A stretch of DNA of 64,000 nucleotides from positions 62,001-126,000 of the forward strand of contig NZ_BAABWV010000014.1 in NCBI RefSeq assembly GCF_040365005.1, read 5' to 3'. Made by a program: the position numbers and the translations under genes. The stretch comes from Antarcticimicrobium sp040365005. GTDB taxonomy: Bacteria; Pseudomonadota; Alphaproteobacteria; Rhodobacterales; Rhodobacteraceae. Positions 7,676 to 16,661 of this stretch are shown one piece after another (within the stretch, counting starts at the first letter, position 1; the number at the start of each line of letters is the position of its first letter). The notes under the pieces are model-generated. The model was not told the origin of the DNA. It did not search any database and saw only the letters and a program-made list of their open reading frames with translations.

Positions 7676-9223
7676 TTACGCCCCGACCTGATCGCGCAGC
7701 ATGCGGCGCAGGATCTTGCCGGCGGCGGATTTCGGGATCTCGGAGACCACCTCCATCTTGCGTACCTGCTTGTAATGCGACAGCCGCCCTTCGAGATAAC
7801 CCTGCAGGGTTTCCAGCGTCGGGTTGCTGCCCGGTGTGGGCACCACGAAGGCCATCGGCACCTCGCCCGCCTCGTCGTCGGGAAAGCCGATCACCGCCAC
7901 GTCTGCGATCTCGTGGTGGGTGAGGATCTCGGCCTCCAGCTCGGCCGGGGCGACCTGGAAGCCCTTGTACTTGATCAGCTCCTTGAGCCGGTCGGTGACA
8001 TAGAGATAGCCGTCCTCGTCGAAATGGCCGATGTCGCCGGTGCGCATCCAGCCGCCCCCGACGATGGTCTCGGCGGTGGCCTCCGGGTTGTTGAGATAGC
8101 CCTTCATCACCTGCGGGCCGCGCACCCAAAGCTCGCCATCCTGGCCCAGCGGCATGTCATCTCCGGTCTCGGGGTTGACGATGCGGCTCTCGGTGTTGGA
8201 GACGGTCACGCCCGAGGCGCCGGGCTTGCCCTTGCCCTGGGGCGAGACGTGGCTGACCGGGCTGAGTTCGGTCATGCCATAGCCCTGCGTCGCGGTGGCG
8301 CCCAGCCGCGCGCCCATCGCCTCGGCCACGTCGGCGCCGAGCGGCGCGGCGGCGGAGTTGATCTGCTCGATGAAGGACAGGTCGAATTTGTCCACCAGCG
8401 GATGCTTGGCCAGCGCCAGCGCCACCGGCGGCACGATCCAGAGCCGTGGCGTGCGGTGCCGGGCGCAGAGCGTCAGGAACTGTTCCAGGTCAAAGCGCGG
8501 CATCGTCACCAGCCCGCCGCCGGCGGCCAGGTAGATGTTCATCAGCACTTCGAGCCCGTAGATGTGAAAGAACGGCAGGAAGGCCACCGTCATCTCGCCC
8601 GCCTGCACGTTTGCGGGTTCCAGCGACTGGTCGATGTTCACGGCGAGGTTGCGATGGGTCAGCATGACCCCCTTGGGCAGGCCGGTGGTGCCCGAGGAAT
8701 AGGGCAGGGCGACCACGTGTTCGGCGGTGTCGACCGGCGCCTGCTGCTCCAACGGCGCGCCCATCAGGTCGGAGAGCGGCATGACCCCCTCGGCCTCGCC
8801 GATCACGACGAGGTGCTGGACGTTGGTACCCTGGACCGCCTCGCGCGCGGTGTCGAGGAAGGGGGCCACCACCACGAGAATCCGTGCATCGGAATCGAGC
8901 AGCTGGTGCTTGACCTCATGGGCGGTATAGGTCGGGTTGATCGTGGTCACGGTGCCGCCCGCCCAGGCCGTGCCGTGGAATACAACGCAGTACTCGGGGA
9001 TGTTCGGCGCCATCAGACCCAGCACCTGCCCGGCAAACCCGCGTTCGGTCAGCCCGCCGGCCAGCGATTTCACAGCGCCGATGAACTGCGCGCCGGTCAT
9101 CTCGCGCCCCGAGGAGCCGTCGACCAGGATGGTGCGGTCGGGGTCGATTCCCCGGAACACCCGTTCAGTGACCGATTGCGTGGTGATGTCGACGTCCGAA
9201 AACGGGCTCTTGATGATTGTCAT
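7676..9223 (-). CDS. AMP-dependent acyl-CoA synthetase (4-coumarate/fatty-acid CoA ligase type)
   Basis: 515 aa ANL-superfamily enzyme that activates a carboxylic acid as acyl-AMP and transfers it to CoA. Visible signatures: the P-loop YSSGTTGLPKG, the GYGMTE motif, GWMRTGDIG with the hinge DRLKELIKYKGFQV, and the C-terminal catalytic lysine in KSAAGKILRR. The start at 9223 (MTIIKSPFSDVD) has CCTCCC on the plus strand, that is GGGAGG, 7-12 bases upstream. It resembles plant-type 4-coumarate ligases, but the acid cannot be named. It converges on the aldo/keto reductase and is divergent from rpsA. Confidence 0.93.
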   Translation of the reverse strand: MTIIKSPFSDVDITTQSVTERVFRGIDPDRTILVDGSSGREMTGAQFIGAVKSLAGGLTERGFAGQVLGLMAPNIPEYCVVFHGTAWAGGTVTTINPTYTAHEVKHQLLDSDARILVVVAPFLDTAREAVQGTNVQHLVVIGEAEGVMPLSDLMGAPLEQQAPVDTAEHVVALPYSSGTTGLPKGVMLTHRNLAVNIDQSLEPANVQAGEMTVAFLPFFHIYGLEVLMNIYLAAGGGLVTMPRFDLEQFLTLCARHRTPRLWIVPPVALALAKHPLVDKFDLSFIEQINSAAAPLGADVAEAMGARLGATATQGYGMTELSPVSHVSPQGKGKPGASGVTVSNTESRIVNPETGDDMPLGQDGELWVRGPQVMKGYLNNPEATAETIVGGGWMRTGDIGHFDEDGYLYVTDRLKELIKYKGFQVAPAELEAEILTHHEIADVAVIGFPDDEAGEVPMAFVVPTPGSNPTLETLQGYLEGRLSHYKQVRKMEVVSEIPKSAAGKILRRMLRDQVGA

Positions 9224-9341
9224 GTGAAGTCCTCCCGGGGGAATTTCTACATCCGGCGGGGGCTTTGCCAACCGGTTTTCCGGCGGTCGGCATGCCGCTG
9301 CCGGATGACGTTGCGGCGCGGGGGCGTGAAATGCCTCCCTC

Positions 9342-9370
9342 TTGCGCGACAGGGGCAAACCCCCTATAGA
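9342..9370 (+). promoter_or_regulatory. Candidate sigma-70 promoter for rpsA
   Basis: TTGCGC (9342-9347), a 17-bp spacer and TATAGA (9365-9370) lie about 170 bases before the rpsA start. The spacer holds the inverted repeat GGGGCAAACCCC. Strong consensus at -10 and ideal spacing support it. The 9224-9341 part of the same gap holds only the ligase ribosome-binding site and nothing else I recognise. Confidence 0.6.
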
Positions 9371-9536
9371 ACGCACGTCGACAAGGGCGAAAATGCCCGC
9401 AAGCAGAGATATCGAGCAGGGTCGGGATGCACCGGCCCTCTTTGTTTTGCGGTTCGTCCTGACCAACGAAACCCCAAGACCGGCGGAGACAACCGCGCGG
9501 CCAGAAAAATGTGATCGCAAAGGAAACCGAGACCGA
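9371..9536 (+). other. rpsA 5' leader with attenuator-like hairpin
   Basis: About 165 bases of probable untranslated leader. An 8-bp stem (AGGGTCGG 9418-9425 with CCGGCCCT 9432-9439, loop gatgca) is followed by cTTTgTTTT at 9440-9448, resembling a weak intrinsic terminator inside the leader. The rpsA ribosome-binding site AAAGGA is at about 9519-9524. S1 genes are known to be autoregulated in other bacteria; regulation here is inference. Confidence 0.5.
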
Positions 9537-11219
9537 ATGGCTCAAGACACATCCATGGAGGAATTCGAAGCCCTCCTGAACGAAAGCTTCGAAATGGACA
9601 CGCCCGATGAGGGTACTGTCGTCAAGGGCAAGGTCATCGCCGTCGAGGCAGGCCAGGCCATCATCGACGTAGGCTACAAGATGGAAGGCCGCGTCGATCT
9701 GAAGGAATTCGCTAATCCCGGCGAGGCCCCCGAGATCGCTGTCGGCGACGAGGTCGAAGTCTATCTTCGCTCTGCCGAGAACGCCCGTGGCGAAGCCGTC
9801 ATCTCGCGCGAGATGGCCCGCCGCGAAGAAGCCTGGGACCGCCTGGAAAAAGCCTATGCCGACGACCAGCGCGTCGAAGGCGCGATCTTTGGTCGGGTCA
9901 AGGGTGGCTTTACCGTCGATCTGGGTGGCGCAGTTGCGTTCCTGCCCGGTAGCCAGGTTGATGTGCGCCCCGTGCGCGACGCCGGCCCGCTGATGGGCCT
10001 CAAGCAGCCGTTCCAGATCCTGAAAATGGACCGTCGCCGTGGCAACATCGTCGTGTCGCGCCGCGCCATCCTGGAAGAGAGCCGCGCCGAACAGCGTGCC
10101 GAGGTCATCGCCAACCTGACCGAAGGTCAGACTGTCGACGGCGTGGTCAAGAACATCACCGAATACGGTGCGTTCGTCGACCTGGGCGGTGTTGACGGGC
10201 TGCTGCACGTCACCGACATGGCATGGCGCCGTGTGAACCACCCGTCGGAAATCCTGTCGATCGGCGAGACCGTCAAGGTTCAGGTCATCAAGATCAACAA
10301 GGAAACCCACCGTATCAGCCTGGGCATGAAGCAGCTGCAGGAAGATCCGTGGGATCTGGTCGGTGCCAAGTTCCCGCTGGGTTCGGTGCACAAGGGCCGC
10401 GTGACCAACATCACCGACTACGGCGCATTCGTCGAGCTGGAGCCGGGTGTCGAAGGCCTGGTCCACGTGTCGGAAATGTCCTGGACCAAGAAGAACGTGC
10501 ATCCCGGCAAGATCGTTTCGACCAGCCAGGAAGTCGACGTCATGGTCCTGGAAATCGACCAGGCCAAGCGTCGCGTGTCGCTGGGTCTGAAACAGACCAT
10601 GCGCAACCCGTGGGAGGTCTTTGCCGAGACCCATCCCGAGGGCACCGAGGTCGAGGGCGAGGTCAAGAACATCACCGAGTTCGGTCTGTTCATCGGTCTC
10701 GACGGCGACATCGACGGCATGGTTCACCTGTCGGACCTGTCGTGGGACGAGCGTGGCGAAGACGCGATCCAGAGCTACAAGAAGGGCGACATCGTCCAGG
10801 CCGTGGTTTCGGAAGTCGACGTCGAGAAAGAGCGTATCTCGCTGTCGATCAAGGCGCTGGGTGGCGACAAGTTCGCCGAGGCCGTGGGCGGCGTGAAGCG
10901 TGGCTCGATCATCACCGTGAACGTGACCGCGATCGAAGATGGCGGCATCGAGGTGGAATACGAGGGCATGAAGTCCTTCATCCGCCGTTCGGACCTGAGC
11001 CGCGACCGTGGCGAGCAGCGTCCTGACCGGTTCTCGGTCGGCGACAAGGTCGATGTGCGCGTGACCAACGTGGACAGCAAGACCCGCCGTCTGGGCCTGT
11101 CGATCAAGGCACGCGAGATCGCCGAAGAGAAGGAAGCTGTTCAACAGTACGGCAGCTCGGATTCGGGCGCCTCGCTGGGCGACATCCTTGGCGCCGCGCT
11201 GAAGGGCGACAACGACTGA
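9537..11219 (+). CDS. rpsA: 30S ribosomal protein S1
   Basis: 560 aa mRNA-binding ribosomal protein. Six S1/OB repeats follow each other; their signatures recur, for example VVKGKVIAVEAG, VDGVVKNITEYGAFVDLGG, HKGRVTNITDYGAFVEL and VEGEVKNITEFGLFIGL. The start at 9537 (MAQDTSMEEFEALL) matches typical alphaproteobacterial S1 and has AAAGGA upstream; the frame is open further 5' but lacks family similarity. Codon use is markedly biased toward preferred codons, as expected for a highly expressed gene. A terminator and ihfB follow. Confidence 0.97.
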   Translation: MAQDTSMEEFEALLNESFEMDTPDEGTVVKGKVIAVEAGQAIIDVGYKMEGRVDLKEFANPGEAPEIAVGDEVEVYLRSAENARGEAVISREMARREEAWDRLEKAYADDQRVEGAIFGRVKGGFTVDLGGAVAFLPGSQVDVRPVRDAGPLMGLKQPFQILKMDRRRGNIVVSRRAILEESRAEQRAEVIANLTEGQTVDGVVKNITEYGAFVDLGGVDGLLHVTDMAWRRVNHPSEILSIGETVKVQVIKINKETHRISLGMKQLQEDPWDLVGAKFPLGSVHKGRVTNITDYGAFVELEPGVEGLVHVSEMSWTKKNVHPGKIVSTSQEVDVMVLEIDQAKRRVSLGLKQTMRNPWEVFAETHPEGTEVEGEVKNITEFGLFIGLDGDIDGMVHLSDLSWDERGEDAIQSYKKGDIVQAVVSEVDVEKERISLSIKALGGDKFAEAVGGVKRGSIITVNVTAIEDGGIEVEYEGMKSFIRRSDLSRDRGEQRPDRFSVGDKVDVRVTNVDSKTRRLGLSIKAREIAEEKEAVQQYGSSDSGASLGDILGAALKGDND

Positions 11220-11250
11220 TCCGGAGGTTTTTTTCCGGTTTGAAACGGGG

Positions 11251-11288
11251 ACGGGCTCCGGGCATTTTGCCCGGGGCCCGTTTCCTTT
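11251..11288 (+). terminator. Intrinsic terminator of rpsA
   Basis: A 13-bp stem (ACGGGCtCCGGGC 11251-11263 with GCCCGGgGCCCGT 11269-11281, loop atttt) is followed by TTCCTTTT. It lies 31 bases after the rpsA stop. The rest of the 11220-11522 gap should hold the ihfB promoter; a possible -10 (TATAGT 11457-11462) is seen but no convincing -35. Confidence 0.85.
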
Positions 11289-11522
11289 TCGGGCCCGCGG
11301 GGGCCGATTCGGGCCACCGTTTCCCATCCCGATCTGCAGTACTTCGCGCTTTGTCGGGGGGTGAATCCGGGGCGATGGGGCCGCATCCCGCCTGCCTGCG
11401 GCGAAATTCCCGTGTTAAATCCTGTACTTCCCGTTTCCGTATCGGATAATTCTGCCTATAGTCGATTGCACGCATCGCAGAATGCCTGCGCGTCTACCAA
11501 CTGCGCCTTGGGAGGGCCCTCC

Positions 11523-11810
11523 ATGATTCGGTCGGAACTGATCCAGAAGATTGCCGACGATAACCCGCATTTGTATCAGCGCGACGTCGAGCGCATCGTG
11601 AACACCGTGTTCGAAGAGGTGACCGAAGCGATGGCGCGCGGCGACCGGGTGGAGTTGCGCGGATTCGGCGCATTCTCGGTGAAAAAACGCGACGCGCGGA
11701 TCGGTCGCAATCCCCGCACCGGCGAAACCGTGCATGTAGAGGAGAAATACGTTCCCTTCTTCAAGACGGGGAAACTTCTTCGGGATCGTCTGAACGGAAA
11801 AGCTGACTGA
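11523..11810 (+). CDS. ihfB: Integration host factor subunit beta
   Basis: 95 aa DNA-bending protein of the HU/IHF family that works with the alpha subunit in recombination, replication and transcription. MIRSELIQKIADDNPHL at the N-terminus, GDRVELRGFGAFSVKKR and the beta-arm GRNPRTGETV with the tip proline are classic. A longer in-frame extension from 11361 is open but has no family match. rpsA-ihfB order is conserved. Its stop shares one base with the next start, so the two genes are coupled. Confidence 0.96.
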   Translation: MIRSELIQKIADDNPHLYQRDVERIVNTVFEEVTEAMARGDRVELRGFGAFSVKKRDARIGRNPRTGETVHVEEKYVPFFKTGKLLRDRLNGKAD

Positions 11811-12160
11811 TGCGCTATATTCGCTATGCATTCCTGGCTGTGCTGGGAATCGTGTTGATCTCTGTCTCTCTGGCCAATCGTGGCGCGGTGACGTTGAAAC
11901 TGATGCCGGATGACATCGCCGCGCTGCTGGGCTGGAACCTCTCCACCTCGCTGCCGCTGTTCGTGGTGGCGCTGGGCGGCATCGCTGTCGGCCTCGTGCT
12001 CGGGTTCATCTGGGAATGGATGCGCGAACACAAGCATCGCCGCGAGGCCGGGCAGAAGCACCGCGAGGTCCGCAAGCTGGAGCGCGAGGTGACGCGGCTG
12101 AAGCGGGCCAAGTCCGAGGAAAAGGACGAGGTCCTGGCACTGCTGGACGAGGCGAGCTGA
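11810..12160 (+). CDS. LapA-type (DUF1049) small inner-membrane protein
   Basis: 116 aa. Two hydrophobic segments (about residues 5-22 and 46-66) are followed by a charged helical tail (residues 70-108) likely to form a coiled coil facing the cytosol. This is the LapA/DUF1049 layout; in E. coli the homologues LapA/LapB are linked to LPS assembly. Translationally coupled to ihfB (1-base overlap) and 66 bases before trpF, an order seen in other Rhodobacteraceae. Function in this organism is inference from the family. Confidence 0.85.
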   Translation: MRYIRYAFLAVLGIVLISVSLANRGAVTLKLMPDDIAALLGWNLSTSLPLFVVALGGIAVGLVLGFIWEWMREHKHRREAGQKHREVRKLEREVTRLKRAKSEEKDEVLALLDEAS

Positions 12161-12226
12161 GGCCGCGCGCGCGATTCGCGCCGAATGCCGGTTTTCACCG
12201 GCCGGATTGCGGCCTAGATATCCCTC

Positions 12227-12874
12227 ATGACAACTGACATCCGTGTGAAAATCTGCGGGCTGCGGCAAGCGGCCGATGTGCGGGCGGCAGCGGCGGCCGG
12301 GGCCGCCTATGTCGGCTTCGTGTTCTTTGCGAAATCGCCGCGCCACCTGGCGGTGGACGCCGCGGCGGCGCTGGCGCTGGAGGTGCCCGAGGGCATCTGC
12401 AAGGTGGCGCTGACGGTCGATGCCGACGAGGCCACGCTGGACGGGCTGGTCGAGGCGGTGCCGCTGGACATGTTGCAACTGCACGGGCGCGAAAGCCCCG
12501 AGCGGGTGGACGCGATCCGCGCCCGCTATGGGCTGCCGGTGATGAAGGCGGTGGGCGTGGCCGGCGAAGAGGACCTTGAGCGGATCGACCTTTATTCGCA
12601 GGTGGCCGACCAGCTTCTGATCGACGCCAAGCCGCCCAAGGGAGCGGATCTGCCGGGCGGCAACGGGCTGGCCTTCGACTGGCGGCTGCTGGCGGGGCGC
12701 AAGTACTGGCAGCGCCCCTGGATGCTGGCGGGCGGGCTGACCCCGGAGAACGTGGGCGAGGCGGTGCGCCTGACCGGGGCGCGGCAGGTGGATGTCTCCT
12801 CGGGGGTGGAAAGCGCACCGGGGGTGAAGGACGCGGGGCTGATCGAGGCCTTTGTTCGCGGCGCGCAGGCGTGA
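12227..12874 (+). CDS. trpF: Phosphoribosylanthranilate isomerase
   Basis: 215 aa TIM-barrel enzyme converting phosphoribosylanthranilate to CdRP in tryptophan synthesis. The N-terminal VKICGLR motif carries the catalytic cysteine; the catalytic aspartate lies in the ALTVDAD strand; the phosphate loop is LAGGLTPENV and the C-terminal VDVSSGVE motif is intact. Length is typical. trpB follows after 66 bases in the same direction; trpA is not next but 6.9 kb away on the other strand. Confidence 0.95.
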   Translation: MTTDIRVKICGLRQAADVRAAAAAGAAYVGFVFFAKSPRHLAVDAAAALALEVPEGICKVALTVDADEATLDGLVEAVPLDMLQLHGRESPERVDAIRARYGLPVMKAVGVAGEEDLERIDLYSQVADQLLIDAKPPKGADLPGGNGLAFDWRLLAGRKYWQRPWMLAGGLTPENVGEAVRLTGARQVDVSSGVESAPGVKDAGLIEAFVRGAQA

Positions 12875-12940
12875 GGCGAATCCGCTGGAAATCGGGCCTT
12901 TGGCCTTTTATGCACGGCTGAAAGCAGGAAGGGACGCGCG

Positions 12941-14194
12941 ATGGCCAACGATCTTTTCAACTCGTTCATGTCCGGGCCGGATGAAAAAGGCCGTTTCGGC
13001 ATCTTCGGCGGACGGTTCGTCAGCGAAACGCTGATGCCGCTGATCCTGAGCCTTGAGGAAGAATACGAACGGGCCAAGACCGACCCGACCTTCTGGGCCG
13101 AGATGGACGACCTGTGGAAGAACTATGTCGGTCGCCCCAGCCCGCTGTATTTCGCCGAACGGCTGACCGATCACCTGGGCGGCGCCAAGATCTATCTCAA
13201 GCGCGACGAGCTGAACCATACCGGCGCCCACAAGATCAACAACGTGCTGGGCCAGATCCTGTTGGCGCGCCGCATGGGCAAGACCCGGATCATTGCCGAG
13301 ACCGGCGCCGGGCAGCACGGCGTCGCCACGGCCACCGTTTGTGCCAAGTTCGGGCTGAAATGCGTGGTCTACATGGGCGCCCATGACGTGCAGCGGCAGT
13401 CGCCCAACGTGTTCCGCATGCGCCTGTTGGGGGCCGAGGTGATCCCGGTGACCTCTGGTCGCGGCACCCTCAAGGACGCGATGAACGATGCGCTGCGCGA
13501 CTGGGTGACCAACGTGCGCGATACCTTCTATTGCATCGGCACGGTGGCCGGCCCGCACCCCTATCCGGCGATGGTCCGTGACTTCCAATCGGTGATCGGC
13601 AAGGAGGTGCGCTGGCAGTTGGCCGAGCAGGAGGGAGAGGGACGCCTGCCCGACACGGTGATCGCGGCGATTGGCGGCGGCTCGAACGCGATGGGCCTGT
13701 TCTATCCGTTCCTCGACGACAAGTCGGTGAACATCATCGGCGTCGAGGCCGGTGGCAAGGGCGTCAACCAGAAGATGGAGCATTGCGCCAGCCTCACCGG
13801 CGGGCGGCCCGGCGTGCTGCATGGCAACCGTACCTATCTGTTGCAGGACGACGACGGGCAGATCCTCGAAGGGTATTCGATCTCGGCCGGGCTGGATTAC
13901 CCGGGCATCGGGCCGGAGCATTCCTGGCTGCACGAGGTCGGGCGGGCGCAATATGTCTCGATCACCGACAAGGAAGCCTTGGAGGCGTTCCAGCTGTCCT
14001 GTGCGCTGGAGGGAATCATCCCGGCGCTGGAGCCGAGCCATGCGCTGGCCCATGTGATGAAGATCGCGGGCGATCTGCCGCGCGAGCATATCATCGTGAT
14101 GAACATGTGCGGGCGCGGCGACAAGGACATCTTTACCGTCGCCAAGCATCTGGGCTTTGACATGTCCGATACCGAGGGGCGCGAGGCGGACTGA
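12941..14194 (+). CDS. trpB: Tryptophan synthase beta chain
   Basis: 417 aa PLP enzyme that joins indole and serine. The PLP lysine is in ELNHTGAHKINN, the ammonium/carboxylate loop is AETGAGQHG, and the phosphate-binding GGGSNAMG is present, with the C-terminal GRGDKD motif. The ribosome-binding site AGGAAGGG precedes ATG 12941. It ends one base before the convergent DUF2237 gene. Its partner trpA is encoded at 21052-21843 on the minus strand. Confidence 0.97.
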   Translation: MANDLFNSFMSGPDEKGRFGIFGGRFVSETLMPLILSLEEEYERAKTDPTFWAEMDDLWKNYVGRPSPLYFAERLTDHLGGAKIYLKRDELNHTGAHKINNVLGQILLARRMGKTRIIAETGAGQHGVATATVCAKFGLKCVVYMGAHDVQRQSPNVFRMRLLGAEVIPVTSGRGTLKDAMNDALRDWVTNVRDTFYCIGTVAGPHPYPAMVRDFQSVIGKEVRWQLAEQEGEGRLPDTVIAAIGGGSNAMGLFYPFLDDKSVNIIGVEAGGKGVNQKMEHCASLTGGRPGVLHGNRTYLLQDDDGQILEGYSISAGLDYPGIGPEHSWLHEVGRAQYVSITDKEALEAFQLSCALEGIIPALEPSHALAHVMKIAGDLPREHIIVMNMCGRGDKDIFTVAKHLGFDMSDTEGREAD

Positions 14195-14195
14195 C

Positions 14196-14567
14196 TCAGT
14201 CGGCGGCGCAGTCGACCAGCACCGTCAGCGGCACCACTTCCAGCGCGCGAACATGGGTTGCATCCAGGTGCGCCCTGGGCGCGCAGCCCTCGTCATGGGC
14301 CTGCAGGAAGCGCGCGGCGCAGAGGCACCATGTATCGCCGGGTTTCAGCCCCGCAAAGCCGACCTCCGGGTGCGGCGTACTGAGATCGTTGCCGACGTAT
14401 TTCGAAAAGGCGAGGAATTCGCCGGTCATCACCGCGCAGACGGTATGGCTGCCCCGGTCGGCGGTGCAGGTGTTGCAGTGGCCGTCGCGAAAGAACCCGG
14501 TCAGGGGTTCGAACGAGCAGGGGGTCAGGGTGCCGCCCAGGACATTGAGGCTTTCATCCGGTTTCAT
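14196..14567 (-). CDS. DUF2237 family protein
   Basis: 123 aa soluble protein. It matches the DUF2237 pattern closely: NVLGGTLTPCS, PLTGFFRDGHCNT, GSHTVCAVMTGEFLAFS, GNDLSTPHPEVGFAGLKPGD and WCLCAARF. Cysteines and aspartates are conserved, but no biochemical role is established for the family. It lies between convergent trpB and a serine hydrolase gene transcribed in the same direction 9 bases away, so the two may be co-transcribed. Confidence 0.88.
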   Translation of the reverse strand: MKPDESLNVLGGTLTPCSFEPLTGFFRDGHCNTCTADRGSHTVCAVMTGEFLAFSKYVGNDLSTPHPEVGFAGLKPGDTWCLCAARFLQAHDEGCAPRAHLDATHVRALEVVPLTVLVDCAAD

Positions 14568-14576
14568 GTCGGCAGT

Positions 14577-15743
14577 CTACAGGCTTTGGGCGATTCTGCG
14601 GAACATTTCGAGGTTCTGTTCAAACGCGCCGGTGTCCCGGAACCGCCGGTCGGCGCCGGTGGCCACGATCAGCACCCCGGCGGGGCGGTCGATGTAGATG
14701 TACTGACCGTAGATGCCCCGCCCGAAGAACTCCCCGTCGTGGGCGTCGGAGGGGATCCACCACTGATAGCCATAGCGCGTCTTGCCGGGCGCGGTCGGGG
14801 CGCTGGGCGCGGTCGAGGCCGCGATCCAGTCGGCGGGAACCACTTGCGCGCCGCCGTATTCCCCGTCCTGCAGGATCATCTGGCCGAAGCGGGCGTAATC
14901 GCGGGTGGTGAAGTTCAGCCCGCCAAGGACAAAGGCCACCCCGGCGCCATCGGTGATGTAAAATCCGTCGCGTTCCAGCCCCAGCGGCGCCAGGATCTTT
15001 TCGGCCAGAAGCTCGGTCACGCTGCGTCCGGTGGCGCCGCGGATCACCATGCCGATCACATGGGTGTCGATCGAGACATATTGCCAGGTCGCGCCCGGAT
15101 CGGCGAAACGGTCGGTGAAGCTGGCCGCGAAATCGTCCAAAGTGCCGCCAAGGGCAACCACCCGGCCCATCCGGTTGATGTCCGAGTTGAAGTCGAAATA
15201 ATCCTCGTCGAAGGTCACGCCCGAGGCCATGTTCAGCACGTTGCGGATGCTGGCGCCATCATAGGCCGATCCGGTCAGCATCGGGGCGTATTTGGTGACC
15301 GGATCGTCGATGGAGGCGATCGCCCCCTCGTCCAGCAGCACGCCGAACAGCGCCGAGAGATAGCTTTTCGCAACTGACCACGAGATCCGGCGGTCGTCCG
15401 GGCCGGTGCCCTGGAAATACTCCTCGTAGCGGATCGCGCCCTCCTTCATCACCAGCAGGGAGGTAACCGCGCGCTCTTCCAGCCACCTTTCGGCGCCCTC
15501 GGGCAGGTCATGGGCGGCACCGTGCGGCAGGTCGCTGGGGGCGCCGGACCCGCGCGGCAGGGGCGCTGTGCGAAAGGCCCGGTCCATATGCGAGAAGTTC
15601 TGCACGATCCGGCCCTCGTCGAACAGCGTGTTGACCGCCCAGAGGCGCTGGATCTCTTCCCGCTTCCACAGGCCTACCACCACGGCGGCAAGTATCAGCG
15701 CCAGAAGAACCCGGCCCAGCCATTTTCCGAATGTACGCATCAT
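14577..15743 (-). CDS. Membrane-anchored serine hydrolase (beta-lactamase/class C fold)
   Basis: About 388 aa. One N-terminal hydrophobic helix (residues ~9-25) anchors or exports it. The SxxK motif SVAK sits in ISWSVAKSYLSALF; the second motif is YVS rather than Tyr-x-Asn, and the RYGYQWWIP segment near the C-terminus matches the related 6-aminohexanoate-dimer hydrolase and esterase group. Two adjacent ATGs (15743 and 15740) can start it after GGGGGAC. The substrate is unknown; an esterase or peptidase role in the periplasm is plausible. Confidence 0.85.
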   Translation of the reverse strand: MMRTFGKWLGRVLLALILAAVVVGLWKREEIQRLWAVNTLFDEGRIVQNFSHMDRAFRTAPLPRGSGAPSDLPHGAAHDLPEGAERWLEERAVTSLLVMKEGAIRYEEYFQGTGPDDRRISWSVAKSYLSALFGVLLDEGAIASIDDPVTKYAPMLTGSAYDGASIRNVLNMASGVTFDEDYFDFNSDINRMGRVVALGGTLDDFAASFTDRFADPGATWQYVSIDTHVIGMVIRGATGRSVTELLAEKILAPLGLERDGFYITDGAGVAFVLGGLNFTTRDYARFGQMILQDGEYGGAQVVPADWIAASTAPSAPTAPGKTRYGYQWWIPSDAHDGEFFGRGIYGQYIYIDRPAGVLIVATGADRRFRDTGAFEQNLEMFRRIAQSL

Positions 15744-15838
15744 GTCCCCCCGTTTTGCGCCATCTGAGCCGAACGGGGGCCACACGGCAAGGGGGAACGC
15801 GGGGAAACCCGGTCAGGCGCAGGCTGTGGGGGGGCGGC

Positions 15839-16531
15839 TCAGCGGAACCGGTCGACCAGTTTCTGCATCGGGCTTCGGGCGTCCTCGGCCGGTGGGCTGT
15901 CCGGCGTGGCGGGTTTGGCCGCGCCTGCCTTCGTCTCCGGCTTGGGCGTGGTCGAGGAGCGCGGCGGTGCGGTGCGCAGGGCGACCGCGTTCATGAACCG
16001 GCCCCCGTCGCCCGCGGCCAGGTGATCGGCGCCATCGGACAGCCCGCGCAGCACATCGTCGAGCCAGCCCTCGTCGGCCTTGGGGAAATCGCGCAGGACG
16101 TAGCCCGAGACCAGTTCCTTGCGGCCCGGGTGGCCGATGCCGAGGCGGACGCGGCGATAGGCCTCGCCGATGTGATCGTGGATCGAGCGCAGCCCGTTGT
16201 GGCCGGCATGGCCGCCGCCCTGTTTCACCCGTACCTTGCCCGGCGCGAGGTCAAGTTCGTCATGGAACACGGTGACATCGCCCGGCTCCAGCTTGTAGAA
16301 GCGCATCGCCTCGCCCACCGACTGGCCGGAGCGGTTCATGAAGGTCTCGGGTTTCAGTAGCAGCACCTTGTCGCCGCCCAGCCGCCCCTCGGCAATCTGG
16401 CCCTGGAACTTGGATTTCCACGGGCCGAACCCGTGGTCCCCGGCGATGCGGTCCAGCGCCATGAAGCCGATGTTGTGCCGGTTGTGCGCGTATTTCGCGC
16501 CCGGGTTTCCAAGGCCGACAAAGAGTTGCAT
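15839..16531 (-). CDS. pth: Peptidyl-tRNA hydrolase
   Basis: 230 aa enzyme that recycles stalled peptidyl-tRNAs. The start at 16531 gives MQLFVGLGNPGAKYAHNRHN; the catalytic His19 is in that segment. The FHDELDLAPG and GGHAGHNGLRS motifs carry the conserved Asp and Asn. The last ~40 residues are a Pro/Ala/Lys-rich tail not needed for catalysis, so it is longer than the ~190 aa family core. rplY lies upstream in the same direction, the usual rplY-pth pair, separated by a terminator-like hairpin. Confidence 0.96.
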   Translation of the reverse strand: MQLFVGLGNPGAKYAHNRHNIGFMALDRIAGDHGFGPWKSKFQGQIAEGRLGGDKVLLLKPETFMNRSGQSVGEAMRFYKLEPGDVTVFHDELDLAPGKVRVKQGGGHAGHNGLRSIHDHIGEAYRRVRLGIGHPGRKELVSGYVLRDFPKADEGWLDDVLRGLSDGADHLAAGDGGRFMNAVALRTAPPRSSTTPKPETKAGAAKPATPDSPPAEDARSPMQKLVDRFR

Positions 16532-16611
16532 CGCATCCCTCGCAGGTGAACAGGTGGCCCCTACATGCCCGGAAACCGGCGCGGAATCCAGAGCGGGGAG
16601 GATGGCGCAAA

Positions 16612-16640
16612 CGAAAACGGGGCCCCGAAGGACCCCGTTT
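16612..16640 (-). terminator. Intrinsic terminator after rplY
   Basis: AAACGGGG (16615-16622) pairs with CCCCGTTT (16633-16640), with further pairing inside. On the minus strand it is followed by TCGTTTGC. It sits 21 bases after the rplY stop and before pth, so it may limit read-through into pth. Confidence 0.65.
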
Positions 16641-16661
16641 CCAAATGCGGTGCGAGAGGAA

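Noticed and set aside
9165..11327. Long minus-strand open frame covering rpsA
   Set aside because: rpsA on the plus strand is certain; the antisense product has no recognisable motifs.
11434..11462. Possible ihfB promoter (TTTCCG, 17 bp, TATAGT)
   Set aside because: The -35 match is poor, so it is only mentioned as a possible -10 in the terminator entry.
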